64,000 nucleotides of DNA, from contig NW_020825288.1 of assembly GCF_003286085.1 (NCBI RefSeq), positions 11,346,001 through 11,410,000 of the forward strand, written 5' to 3'. Under the pieces are notes generated by a model. The model made no database searches. It was given only the letters and a program-made list of their open reading frames with translations, and had not been told where the DNA came from. A program made the position numbers and the translations under genes. Shown here piece after piece: positions 24,201-36,585 of the stretch (its first letter is position 1; the number at the start of each line of letters is the position of its first letter). The stretch comes from Drosophila persimilis (taxonomy: Eukaryota; Arthropoda; Insecta; Diptera; Drosophilidae).

Positions 24201-26926
24201 AGGTGATTATTTCAGAGGGTGATGTTAAAAATGGCAATGATAAATATTGTTAAATATTGTATATATATTGATATTGATTTGTATTTTATTTATTATTTCT
24301 TACTTATCTTTTTTTTATTTTATTTTTAATTTTTAGTCTGTCACGCTGAAAGCGTATGTAAAGCTTCGGCCAAGAAGCCAGCTAGTTTTCTCATGTTTTT
24401 ATTTTGTTTGTCTCGACCGCAAAGTGGCACGGAAAAACTGTGTGGAAAATCTTTCGGCCCAGAGAAAAGTGCAAGGCGTGGCAAATGACGACGGGGACAG
24501 ACAGAGACAGAGAGCGCCTTGGCCGCGGGGCTGAGGAGGCAGACAATGGAGCTCTTGGGGCTGCCACTTCTGTTGTGGCTGCTGCTGCTGCTGTTGTCGC
24601 ATGGCCTTGCCCGAGGAAACCACAGAGGAAGAAAACAATTGAAATTGTTTCACATGCGCTTGAGCAGCTCAAGAGATGGCTGGTTGATATGGATACATGT
24701 TTGCCTTTTATAAAGTATGTACATACTGCAGAAGCTCTGTTGCACAGACCAGACCCGTGGGGGCACGGACGCGGATGTTTTCGGCTGTTGTTGCTGTTGT
24801 GCAGCGGCTGCACCCGCATAATAAAAAGAAAAATCTTGCGTTTGGGTCCATTGTGTGCAAAGGTAGTCGTCGGGGGCATGGATAATGCGCACCTTGACGG
24901 ACATTTTGACAGGTCGACTAAGAAATGCAACACAAACAATGATGCTCTCTGGACGACATATGTAGTTCAGAGTGTGGAAATGGGTAGTGCGAAGAGAGAA
25001 AATTTTATTTGGAAATGTCCAATAATATGAATGATGGATTTAAATATCCACAAGCGAGGATATTTCATGTTGGAAACAGCTGTTACTCTCTTTTATATTA
25101 CCTATTTCAAAGGCATTATATTCAAAAGAATTTCACCGCAAATTGGGGGCTGGGGAACTTAAATTGTACTACAAAATATTCCTGACTTAATCGGATACAA
25201 ACTAAACGAATTTTCTTTTGAAATATGTACTTGTACAATTTATAATCCCTTTTAATGAACTTATTTTTCCTCCACTTTCAGGTTCACTGCCTCCTGTCAG
25301 AGTCCAGAAATTTTTCCTTTGGTTTGTGGCATTTATGATGCCACCCCTGCGCGTAGAGGTTTTTCATTGCTCATCAAGCGATACCTAAACGAAAAAAAAG
25401 CTGCACGTAAATACTTGCCACCGAAACTGAACCCAAGTTTTTCTTGGCCTTAGATTGATGGCCATTGCTCCCTGCCTCTGACTGTGCCCCTATCCCGGAC
25501 ACTGTCCCATGGGCCGCTGGGCAGTGAAAGTGGCGTGAAAAAGGCGGCGATCGAAGAAATCTAAATTAGTGGCCCAGAAAGCTGAGGGCAGGCTCCAGGG
25601 GAAAAAGATACTTTGCCAAAGTGCCCGAGATTAAAAGTGTGATGTTGTGGCATGCCACAGGCAGGGCAACCATCCAGTAGCCACCTCGTCCATTAGTCGG
25701 AAATCTCTGTTGCCGGCGGGGCATTAATTTGCCTGTTTATTAGTTGAAAATTGGCCCTTAGCCTTGGGCTGGGCCACATGGAGCATGGCTCATATCCCTT
25801 TTCTCAGTTATCTGCCCAAACGTGCCACATAAACTAATCCACTGGACGGCAGTTGACTAAGCGAAAGCTTCATTCAGAATTCCGACAAATGCATTTTCCC
25901 GGGGTTTCTTTTTTATTTTTTTTGCTGAATAAACCACAAAAACCACGAGCATGTATGCAAGTGACAGCTTTCTTTCCGTTTGAAGTAAAAGCCATACGTT
26001 CTATCTGATGGATAGTCCCAGTGCTAGTACTAGATACAAGGCCACATGTTATTGCATTGACAAGTCATTGGCCTGGCCCTGGCCCTGGCTATTGCTCCAT
26101 TATATGCAAATCAACGTTGTGGGACCTACATTGCATTGGCCTCCCGTGGCGGATGGGCCGTTAACACCCACTCGGACGATGCAGCCCCAGGCATTTGCAT
26201 AATAAAAAAGAAATGGCCATTTACAAATGTGTAGTAGCCAATGACTTTCTTTATGGCTAAAACCGAAATGGCGAAAATTGCTAAATGCCAAATTGAAATT
26301 AAAGTGTCAACGGCAACGGCGACGCCAACGGCAGCAGCACTGCCCCTGGCACTGGCACTGGCTGCAGCAGCGGGATCAGCAATGGCAATGGCAGTGCCGA
26401 TGGGCAAAACGGCAGCCAGTTGCAGAAATAGTCTCAAAACTCCACAAAAAAGCGAACTCCTACCAAAAACCACTAATGCAACTAATATGTTTGGCCATAA
26501 ACATCGAAAGCGATGCGATGGCTGGCTGGAAAAACTAGTCGAAACTCGTTGGAAATGCTGTTGGACTTCGCCTTCGCATTCGTCTTTCTGGCTGCCAGTC
26601 TGCCTGTCTCCTTGCCTCTGTCTCTACCTGGCCTGCTGCTGCTGCTGCTGCTGGGCTCTGGTTCATTGAGGAGACTGCGACTGCGACTACGACTACGACT
26701 ACGACTACGGTAATGATCATTAAGCCACCGCATAGCACATATTCCCAGCAGTGGAAATTGGCAACCAAGCACGAGCTGCAGCTCAGCTCGGACGAAGCGC
26801 AGCCGCCACGAAGAGAGGCCACGAAGCCGGCAACGAGTACGAAGAAAATCAAATTGTGATTAAGTCTCGGTGCTGTGTGACGCTTCGCAGCGGCTGTGTC
26901 TGGCTGGGGCGAAAGAAAGAAAGGTC

Positions 26927-26964
26927 TATAAAAGAATAAAGCGCGCCAAGGCTGGGCATCAGTT
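26927..26964 (+). promoter_or_regulatory. TATA/initiator of Osi12-like gene
   Basis: TATAAAA at 26927-26933 and an exact TCAGTT at 26959-26964, start near 26961. The leader is about 218 nt. Confidence 0.8.
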
Positions 26965-27178
26965 TGATTTGAACTAGCAGCCAGTGCAAGACTAGACGAG
27001 AGCTCCTGGCCACCAGCTACCAGCTAACAGCGCAGCTGCAGCTTCCAGTCACTCCTCCAACTCTTAAGCCTTAGAGCTAGCTCCAAGGATTAACTAAGCA
27101 AGCAAGCACCTGTGTGTCGCGTCGTGTGCCGCGTGTCGTGTTGGTTGTGAAGTGTGCAAGAAGTGAACAGTGAACAGA

Positions 27179-29809
27179 ATGACATTCAAGCAAAGGCATC
27201 TGCATCCGCTGAGCCTGCTCACCCTGTGCCTGTGCCTCGCCAGCAGATGCGAGGCGGGCACCGAGCAGATCAGCAATTTGTCAGCCGCTGGCGGCAGTGG
27301 CACCACTCAGAGTGCCGGCGCACGCACCTTGCTGCGCGTTTACGATGAGTGCACCCGTGCCGAGGCCGGATTCGTGCCATGCCTGAAGAAGAAGGCCATC
27401 TCCTTCATAGATCGTCTTGCCCCCATCGATGCCATAAACGTGGCCGACGGCATCAAGCTGGTGCGCCTGGAGTCGGCCCCACGTCCCGCCGTCGCCACCA
27501 GTGAGAACGAGCTGGAATCCTCGCTGCCTCGCTCCGGCAGTGACCGCGACGCCAAGCTGACGAACATGCTCACCGAGCGCCTCAGTTACTTCTTTAATGG
27601 CCATTCGCTGCAGGTCAGCTTCCCCAAGCTGACATCCGATGAGATTGGACGCGGGCTCGAGGAAGGTAAGACGAATGGAAGCCTGAGCATGAGCATCACT
27701 TTCTGTGGGCGGTCTAATTACTGTTACCGCTCAATACCCTAGTATCCATTGCGCGTAACAGTGACATAATTTGACTCTGGCTCTGACTCTGGCTCTGACT
27801 CTGCCTGTGGCTGAAGCTGTGGCTGTAAAAAAGCCAGCTTTAGTAATTGCTGGCTCCACGGGAGGTGATTATTAGAGCCGAGAGCCCCATGATAATGCCT
27901 TAAAGTATAGTATCGTTGCCAATGACATTGGCAACTGCATTGGCAACGGCTGCAACCGCTGGCTGGCCCACTTCCTTGCTTATCATTGTATGCTGGCATT
28001 GGCATTGTATTGTATGTTAAGAGGGTCGGGTGGGGGGATACCATCTTAGTTGCCTCTGGGAAAATGCGCAATTGTTTCTATTTTCCTCGTTTTATAACGC
28101 ACACACGAGAGAAACCCGTTCGGCAACTGGGGAATGACCCAGAAACCTTAGCAACGACTTCGACAGCAGACAGACAGTAGCAGTAGCGACAGCGATGACA
28201 AAAATGTCAAGCCAGAATTTCGTGTTGTCCAAAAAAAAAACGACAAAATAAACATGACTTGCGAAGAAACTTTGGCATTGAACAACGAAAATTCAATGCT
28301 CTTTAAAGATCACAACTAGAAGAGATTCCTTCATCTCAAAAATCGCTTTGGCTACCCAAAAAAAAAAAATATTCTACATTTTCCCATAAAGATGTGTTTC
28401 GTTGAGGACCACTTTCATTAAACCTTACCAAAACTTAAGGCAAAGAAGCTATGCCCTTTCGGGGTGGCAGTGTATGGAAAATACGATGAGCAAAAACTAA
28501 GCCACGCTTGGATGTCATGACCATGTCAAATGGAATGAAAGTGCTCGACCACGTTTCTCTTGGGCCATGTACAACTCGACTCCTCGACCAGGCCATGCCG
28601 TACATTTCCATTCCCATTGGCATCTTGGAATTTCCATTTTATTTCCATTTTAAGCTGCCATTTCAGCGGCTCGGCTCTTGCATCAATTACAAATTTGACA
28701 CGAGCACTTAGAGCTGCATGCTTCATGCTGCATCCACATTCAAGATTTTATCCATTGCAATGAAAAGTGAACTTACTTTCACGCCACATGAATTTTTTTC
28801 TATTACTTTCAAATCATTGATCAATATCTATTAATCGATACGCGGCCGAGTACAAGTTGGCCAACACTTTCCCAAATGGCAAGACCGAAACCATTTTTGG
28901 CTAATAGCAATCGTACCGATTGGAGCCTGACGAAAGCTGGTTATGACAGCGGCAGTGCGACATCATCTCATCTGTCTGCTGGGCCGCATTAGCACGGACA
29001 CTTGGCCGTCTCCATTTTCCGTCTCATTTCCACGGCCATATGCAATTTTCCCCTGCAATCAGGTGAAATCGAATGGAGTGTCCCTAATGACGGCAGCAAA
29101 ATGAAAGCCACACACGCTGCCACAGTCCCAGTGCTGCACTGTGCCGCAGTGCGCCAGCTGCCCAAACGAAATACCACAGCGCAAGCTCCCAGTATCTGGG
29201 AAAATATTCTCACACAGCCTTTGGTAATTGAGCTGCTACCACTTTCACCATCTTGGGAGTCAGTCTCTGCCGCAGTAGGAGTCGGAGTCGAGCTCGGAGA
29301 CGAGGTTGAGGTCTGAGCCGCACTAGGAAAAGGAAAATTATTAAAGACAAATACATTTCTTTTTCTTCGCAGGTCGCGGCAAAATGAAGAAGATGATGGG
29401 CATGATGATGATGGGCATGGCCATGAAAATGATGGGCATGATCCCCATTGCCATGGGCGCCCTATACATACTGGCTGGCAAGGCTCTGATCATCTCGAAG
29501 ATTGCCCTGCTGCTGGCTGGTATCATTGGCCTGAAGAAGCTCATGTCGGGCAAATCGTCGGGCGGTGGCAGCTCTGGATGGTCGTCGGGTGGCGGCGGCG
29601 GCGGTGGGGGCGGTGGCTGGTCATCGGGTGGCGGTGGAGGCGGCGGCGGTGGTTGGGACAGGCGCTCCCTCAACGAGGCCCAAGAAATGGCGTACCGCGC
29701 CCACAAAGAGCAATTGGCGCATCCACAGTTATACCATCAGCAACAGCAGCAGCAGCAGCTGCAGCCGCTGCATCCGAAGTCGGCGGCGCCACAGGTGACC
29801 AAGTCATAG
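27179..29809 (+). CDS. Osi12: Osiris family protein, Osi12-like, Met-rich membrane block and Gly-rich tail
   Basis: The two exons are 27179-27665 and 29373-29809, joined by a 1707-nt phase-1 intron, the longest in the cluster; 307 aa. Signal peptide about 1-26. The two-cysteine region is YDEC (58)...VPC (68), followed by LKKKAISFIDRL. The junction gives GRGKMKKMMG at 163-172, and the next 20 residues are more than half methionine. The hydrophobic block to about 218 ends IIGLKKL. The tail is glycine/serine/tryptophan-rich (about 222-257), then QEMAYRAHKE, then a Gln run. The N-terminal half reads as the most conserved kind of Osiris protein. The symbol follows cluster order (between Osi9 and Osi14). 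Osi7 is the main alternative, because the sequence also resembles what I remember of that gene. Long 3'UTR probable to about 30690 (AATAAA at 30669). Confidence 0.75.
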
Positions 29810-31942
29810 GACGATCGTATGATAGAAACACAATCTAGGGGGCTTCTAGGGGATAGCTGCATTTATCTTGTGGATAAATTACAAGCAGACGGGCGCCAAG
29901 GCACACAGATTGTAATTACGCGTACATAGATATATATATACTATATATACATATATATACATATATTAACTCTCTTTTTGCACTTGCACTCGGGCAGAAG
30001 ACAAGAAGACTTGATGCATTTCCAACGGTTAACTCTCCTCCCAGTGGCACCTATGGATACATCGCCTGAAATGTATCTAGAACGTGCGTTCCCACTGTGG
30101 CCGCAATGCAGTTCTTTGCACACTTTTTAATGATTAGTATTTGCTTTAAATCGATTATGTTTTGTTGGTAATATGTAGCGCACTCTTCACTGCTCTCTGC
30201 TCTTTCCTCTCTCCTCTCCTCTCCTCTCTTCCCTATTCTATTCTGTTCCGCTCTGATCTGGTCTGACATGCTCTGCACCATTTCCCCCTTTCTCTGCATT
30301 TGCATTTACTGTTAACCATCTTCCAGAGCTCTGAACTCTGCCTGTGCCTCTGCCTCTGCATCTGTACTCTGTACTCTGTATGGTATATCTTTCTTTCCTA
30401 CATTTCTCACTGCTAACTGCACTTTTCAATTACATCTCGTACTTCCGCCTATACTCCATTTGCAGCTAACTTACAGTACATCTCTATCATCTCATTCTGG
30501 CAGCGCGCACACATTAATCTTAACTTGTCTCTAACTGTATGTAGTGTCTAAGTGTAATAATTTATTTATTTAACTTATTTATTTGGTAGCGCGTAAGTGT
30601 AAATCGCATGTAAGCAGCAAAGTTTGTAAGAAACATAAAAGTTAAAAAAAATATATATACAAATATCTAATAAATAATTTCCACTCAAATCATGTCATAG
30701 CATTAGCACGCGCACTTTAAGGCTGAAGGTTAAAGGTAAAGTGTAAAGTGCCATCCCCGTCTACTTCCGAAGTACTACTTCCGTTCCTCGAGTTTGCCCT
30801 ATAAAACATGTGCACGCATGTATCCGGGCACATATCCGACATCCATAAACTCCACTCCACAGTGTGTGAGGTTGTCCCTGGATGTTTGTCCTATTTTCGG
30901 TAGCCTTATGGCCCACGTTTATGGCTCTTTCTGTCTTGTTGCTGTCTGCTCCCCTGCGATTGCCAGAGATTTAAGCCGAGATACAAGATGGATCAAAGTT
31001 CAACTGTGTAAACATTTCCAAGACCAAGCCAAGTCAGAGAAAGTCATGGAGAAATGTTTGATTCAACAAGAAGTAAGTACGAGTATTCTCCCTCTGGACT
31101 TCATCAGAATTGGGCAAAAGCCTGAGTACAACATTCGAGCTGCTGCTGTCTGCCTGCAAGCGAACAGAACACATTCGACTAAGCTAAATGAATCATCAGC
31201 CAAGTAGTCTGGCTCATGTCTGTATTCTGTAGTCGTATGTTAAACAAAATCATGGTCTTTCGACATATAGTCAAATAATATCGATTAAAAACCAACGCTT
31301 TGAATACACACATTTGTCTTCGGGGTTGGCCATTGGCCATAAATATAATAGCAATTAAAGTTTTCCAGGATAAAACACACACAGCGTCTAAAACAAACAC
31401 TTAGCAGATAATTAAATCAACTTTAAATCAGTATACGGCTTTTATTTTACTTGTATTAATATTATCTATTATAATAATACAATACTCGTATAATAAAGCG
31501 GTGCTAAAATTTTAGTCTGAATTTATTATCGCCATTAATTGAAGGAAAAAAACCTGAATTTTAATGGATAGTCTTCTAATCATCTCAACCAATTTGGAAA
31601 GAGCCAACCCTAGTTAAAATATTTGAGAAATTAATTAATGTAACTCTGATAATAATGTTACAAGTATGAACCCCAAAACTTAATGAATAAATAATATTTA
31701 ACCAGATTTATAAGGTCAAAGAAATGTGTTTGCTTAAATTATCTGTCGTATCTATTGACTTTTGCTTTTATTGGATAGAAGTCGCGCAGTCTACAGAAAA
31801 TCTCAAACTAGTTTTCGCTAATTTGGGATTTTGGTCGGTCTTTTTTGTAGGAGATTTGAAAGGTACGGGTAAACGAGTTTTATCTGGATTACAGCTAAAT
31901 GGAACGGAACTCTGAGAATTGGGGAACCATTGGGTAAGGTGT
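29810..31942. other. probable long Osi12-like 3'UTR, then spacer
   Basis: The region to about 30690 is CT-rich with tandem CCTCT and CTCTG repeats and AATAAA at 30669-30674, consistent with an 850-nt 3'UTR. The rest is AT-rich (31400-31720) and holds no supported gene. Confidence 0.4.
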
Positions 31943-32569
31943 TTACTTCTTCTTCCACCATCCGGACTGACTGCCGTACCCGCCGCCGTAGCTACTGCCA
32001 TAATTTGCTGCATACCCTCCGCCGTATCCTCCGCTGTATCCTCCGCCGTATCCTCCGCTGTGTCCACCCCCATGAGTGGTTGTAATGACCTTGTAGACAT
32101 CCACATGAGAATGGCCACCTCCGTAGCCGCCTCCATAACCACCTCCGTAGCCACCTCCGTAACCACCTCCGTAACCACCTCCGTAACCACCTCCGTAACC
32201 ACCTCCTCCATTGCTGTAGCCGCTGCCGTATCCGCCTGAGCTGTAGCCCCCACCGCCTCCATGGCCACCCTCATAGGTGTTGATCACTTTGACTATTTGG
32301 ACACCACCGCCGCCGCCACTGTTGTAGCCACCGCCGTATCCTGCTCCGTATCCACCGCCATACCCAGAGCCTCCACCATAGCCGGAGCCCCCACTGTAGC
32401 CCCCGCCGCTGCCGCCTCCTCCCTTCAGCAGACCCAGCAGTCCTGCGTTTGTGGTTGACAGAATGGCGGCCAGCGCCAAGACACATACAAATAACTATGC
32501 AGGACGAAATGGATTTGGTTAAAATTTAGTGTATGCTTTGAAACCGCATCCTTCAAAACTCACTTTCAT
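31943..32569 (-). CDS. glycine/tyrosine-repeat secreted protein
   Basis: There are two exons on the minus strand. The first coding exon is only ATG AAA (32569-32564) before GTGAGT. The second runs 32494-31943, giving 185 aa. Joining them creates a good signal peptide, MKLFVCVLALAAILSTTNA, which the second exon alone lacks. The mature part is almost entirely GGYGGGY-type repeats with one interruption (VQIVKVINTYEGGHGGGGGY) and a VDVYKVITTTHGGGHSGG segment; it ends SGWWKKK. This is typical of insect cuticular or eggshell-type glycine-rich proteins. It is not an Osiris protein, but a structural cuticle product would fit the cluster. DNA around 32110-32215 is a CTCCGTAACCAC minisatellite, so length is likely to vary. 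Confidence 0.75.
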
Positions 32570-35294
32570 TGTAGACCCCGAGCGAATGCCAACGAAGCGC
32601 AAGTAGAACTAATGCCAAATGCCAAACGCTTTTCGGTTTAATAGTCGTAGTCCAAAGCAGCTTGACCAACCACCAACCACAATAAAGGTGTTTTTTTTGT
32701 GAACGATTAAATGTCGCACACACTCCGCCGACAAGGCAAGGCCTTTGAGTCAGCAAAGTGGCTTTTGTGGATTAAGCCAGCCCCACTGCAGCGCCTTGGG
32801 GGTGTCTGTTTGGCCCGGTCCCAGACTGTACGAAATTTAATTTATGATTTCCATTATGCCCGGGGCGTAGGAAGAGTTCTGATTTCTGAACTAGTTTTAT
32901 TTAGCATAGAGCCAGCTCCAGATGAAATCGAAGTGATGCACAGACAATGAGACAGCATAAAGTAGTCGTAGAAAAGCAACTGAAAGTCGCTCCACAAGGC
33001 AAAAACTGCAAGACGGGGGAGGCAGGCACGAGGGGCGCGGCTAGTGCGAGTTGTTAGCTCATCAAATCATCAGCCAGCCAGCAGCAAAAGCAGCCAGCAC
33101 ATGCAAATGTTAGGTAATAAAAAATAAATGGTTGAAGTGGCTTAAGTTTTAGCTTGATTCATGTTTGCTGTATGGTGGACCCAACCAATCTATTTGATCT
33201 TTGAATAGCCCTGACAAAACAACACGAAAAAAACCCAGTGAAATACGGGTTTTAGTGCAGTGAAAGAGTCTTGTACTGACCAGCAGTCCACCCATGGCTG
33301 AGCTTCTATTAGGATTCTATGCTCTCTTAATGCCAGCTCCTTCAGCCACAATCAATCATAGCCAGCTGCTAATGGCCATGGAACGAAAGCAATTTCAATT
33401 CAGAAGAGCTGCAATTCGAGTCTGCCATTATCAATGCCTGCGGAAAGACTTCTATTATCGTGGTCTCGGTCTATCACTTACTGATGTAAGCTTCCTCCAT
33501 CCATCATTCTGGTCATATAATAGAAAAACAAAGCCAATAGCAATACGAATAAGCCATGCTTTCAGCATCCATAAGTCTTCTGGGTATGAGATGCATTTCT
33601 TACGAATCCAATAAACGCCTACGCATGTCTGTAAGCCTCACAAAGAAACTATAATCCAACACATGCAAGGCGTTACACTCAGAGAACACACTTATATTTG
33701 AATTAAATATTCGGTTTTAAAATACAAACATAGTGAAATTAAATTCACTTTCATTTAAGAACAGAGAAATTAAAAAGCTTAGTGCTCCCCATATACACAT
33801 AAGTAATCTAACTGTAAAATACTTGAATATATAATATATTAAATTCATATCAAATATTTGTATATTAGAGGAAAAGGTAACACCTCCGAGAAAATCTATT
33901 GGTATACAATTATGGGGCATTTTTTGTGCCACATACTGGCATTTTGTAATCCTTATAAATAGACCTCGGATTTTGCATATTTATAAAGGATTAAGATAGA
34001 AAAGTTCTGATGACTCGTACTCGCAGCACCTCCGATCCTCCGATCCCCCAGCCAAGTGCTTTTCAAATATAGTCAAAGGAAATCAATTGAACAAAAATTA
34101 ATAATGAGCCCACGACTATGCTGATGAATCAAATATGCAAAATCCGAGGTCTACTTATAAATTATTTAAATTCTGAAGTTTATAATAGAATTAATATTTT
34201 CAGTATAATTTCTTCACTGTTTTGCATGCCATGCCTAAAAGTACTGAAAGGTGAATGCTTATAAGACATGCTGAAAAGCTGTCCACGTTTTTTAGTTGCC
34301 TATACTCGTAAACCAGAAAAATGGCGCCCAAGAGTATGTTTTAGTTAAAAAAAAATATGCTGAGTGCAACATAACATATATTTTCGCAAGACCTGTAGTA
34401 TGTACAGCTTTATGCTTCTGCACCTGTCCCCCACTTGTCGTGACCCATCAAGACCCATTAAGAGAGATTAAACGCACGCTGGGCACCTGATGTGCGTACC
34501 CAACTGAGTGAGATGTTGCACACATACAAGTGGTGGCACAAACAGTATAAGTGGGCCGCACCAGCTGGCGTTGCTGCCCCAGGGAACAGGGAAGAGGTGG
34601 CTGCTAGTTCAGAGAGCCCAATTAGCACGCACGGAGTCAAAATTACACGAATTTACCCATTGGGCACACTTTCCCAGGGCTGAGAGATGGACATCTGAAC
34701 ATATAAAGATAGATATAGAATGCCATTTGGTGCAAGGCTGTTAGTTGGCCTCGTGCCGTTGAACGTGCAACAGGGCAACAGGGCAACGATGCAGAAAAGT
34801 GAAACTATTAAGCCCAGTCAGAGTCAGAGTACCATCATCAGCAAACAAGTGAGGCATTGTTTTTGTAATTAAAATGGCAACGCTTCAATGGCCAAGGCAG
34901 CAGCACGTGGAGCACACTGCATGAAGCATCGAACTGTCAAGCAAGCCCAGTACTCCAATGGGAGGTGGCAAGTTCTCTCCATTTAATCGTGTTACGCCTG
35001 ACAGATTATGTGTGAGTAAGTGTGTGGTAAAAGTCTTTCTTGAATGTGAAAATCTTGAATCGACTAAGTAGGCGATCATTTGAGCGCTTGACCACAAGCC
35101 AAAAGCCACAGTCGGAGTCCCAGCCACTTTTGGGGAAAGGCCGTAAAATCACTCAGCTAAAACGTCCATAAAATGTCGAATGGCTTGAAGAATTTGGCCT
35201 GCAAAGATCTGGAAACGCGAAGGCCCTCAGTTCGATTCTAGGCGGCGTCCGGAGTGCGTGTGTGAAAAGAGCAACAGGACTCAAAAACCCAGAA
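32570..35294. other. intergenic with AT-rich element
   Basis: The first 100-150 bp would be the leader and promoter of the glycine-rich gene; no strong TATA is seen there. An AT-rich element occurs at 33674-33930. The open frame at 33294-33614 begins with ATG in fair context and has a hydrophobic start, but I see no promoter or conserved motif, so it is not called. Confidence 0.35.
33674..33930. repeat. AT-rich dispersed element, copy 3
   Basis: It starts TACACTCAGAGAACA. Near the start it carries GAATTAAATATTCGGTTTTA followed by AAATACAAACATAGTGAAATT, closely matching the interior of copies 1 and 2. The far end is uncertain; it probably ends near the GGGGCATTTTTTGTGCC segment. Confidence 0.5.
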
Positions 35295-36585
35295 ATGTGG
35301 CATCATCGAGCAGTGTTTGTGCTCGGCATTTATATGCTCGTAACAATAAACGCGTCGACAAGTAGCAACAGCAACAATCACTTTAATGACGGCACTTCCG
35401 GCATCCTTACGGCTCGAAATGGGAAACTACAGTTGGAGCTGAATGCGTGGCAGCCATTCACCCAGCACAACAATTGGCTTATCCTGCAGGCAACGGCACC
35501 CAGCTCAGTGCAGCCGGAAAGAGAGAGTGCCCCCAGAATTTTGACACAGCAGCAGCAAGAGCAGCAGCAGCAGCAGCAGCAAGAGCAGCACCAACGACTT
35601 CCTGTCAATTACTACGCCTACAATCATCGGTATAATCAGAGTGCGAGGAGTGGCATTTCACCTTCGGCGGGCGGAAATTACAAACAGGTTCGCGCACAGG
35701 CAGCACCAGCGACAACTCTAAGCGATCCCGCCAGATATGTCCTGGCCATAAGCCAATCCATGCGACGCGGGGGTGAACTTCGACATCAGCTGCCAGCTGC
35801 TGCGGAGGAGGAAGCCGAGCCGGATGTGCGCAATGCGGCGGCCTCAACTTTAACTAACTCCCACGCCCACGAAGCTGATGCTGATGATGATGAAGATGTG
35901 AAAGATACCGATGCCATTAAACACATTGAGAAGCCAACACTTCTGGGAATCCAATCCTACTTAGGGCCTTTCCAGCGTGCTCTGGTGACAGTGCGTAATT
36001 TTTGCGACTCTGTGGGTACTCTTCTCAGCGACATGGATGAGGAGCAGCAGGATGGGACGCTGCAGTTCCTGGCAGGTGGGTTTGGGTTTTCCAATGAATT
36101 TTCCTCATGATTAAGCGTGCGCTCGAGCACCTCAGGGATGCGGTCTGGGACTGACCGTTTAATTAACTGACTAACTAAAGCTTCTGTTCCGTTAATTTGC
36201 AGATGAGACAAGTTCAAATAAATTGGCGACCACCACAAGAACCATCACCTCCACAGCCAAAATATTGACTTCAAAAGAGGCGGATACAGCTACAGTCCAA
36301 GGCCGTTACAGCCACCATGTGGCATTGGACGCCTCAGAGGGCCGCAAGCTGAAAAAGTTGAAAAAGAAAATCCAAAAGCTGCTGCTGCCACTTCTGATTG
36401 CCTACAAACTGAAGTTCCTCACCCTCATACCCGTTCTCATTGGCGGCCTCACGCTACTCGTGGGCACCACGGGCCTGGCCGGCTTCTTCTTTGCTCTCTT
36501 TACGGCCGTAATGAGCCTGAAGACCACAGGTGGCGGTGTCGGCCATGGCTATGGCAGCAAAGCAATAGTCTTAAAGAAAATCTGA
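35295..36585 (+). CDS. divergent Osiris-like protein with polyQ and single cysteine
   Basis: The exons are 35295-36075 and 36203-36585 (127-nt phase-1 intron), 387 aa. The start at 35295 gives a signal peptide, MWHHRAVFVLGIYMLVTINA; the open frame upstream begins on GTG and is ignored. A Gln run lies at about 85-102 and an acidic stretch (ADADDDEDVKDTD) near 195-207. There is one cysteine (RNFC, about 237) instead of the usual pair. The second exon has the Osiris C-terminal signature: GRKLKKLKKK (307-316) then a hydrophobic block at about 322-368 (LLPLLIAYKLKF...). The C-terminal A-Y motif is missing. Compared with neighbours, the N-terminal half is expanded and low-complexity. Recognisable as Osiris by intron phase, basic stretch and membrane block only. 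Confidence 0.65.

Larger units (their letters stand above)
17623..26926. other. 9.3-kb gene-poor spacer
   Basis: No gene is supported. It contains an AT-rich dispersed element (18395-18769), a CTG run (about 20005-20035), a DINE-like repeat (20785-21357), a TATC tetranucleotide run (about 23089-23113), a possible repeat fragment (24114-24200), and CGACTA hexamers (about 26678-26710). The open frame at 24404-25030 starts on TTG, overlaps an equally long antisense frame and has no family features. As the largest spacer before the Osi12-like promoter, it is the most likely place for distal enhancers. Confidence 0.4.

Noticed and set aside
24404..25030. 208-codon plus-strand open frame in the large spacer
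   Set aside because: Begins at TTG, overlaps a 182-codon antisense frame, no signal peptide, splice context or family pattern; CTG/GCT runs keep several frames open.
26126..26473. Alanine-rich minus-strand frame
   Set aside because: Produced by GGCAACGGC-type simple repeats; no start-site or splice support.
33294..33614. 106-codon frame with ATG in good context and hydrophobic start
   Set aside because: No promoter, no similarity recognised, rest of the product looks random; could be revisited with RNA data.
35160..35250. tRNA-like T-loop (GTTCGATTCTA)
   Set aside because: No matching acceptor stem, D-loop or anticodon arm around it.
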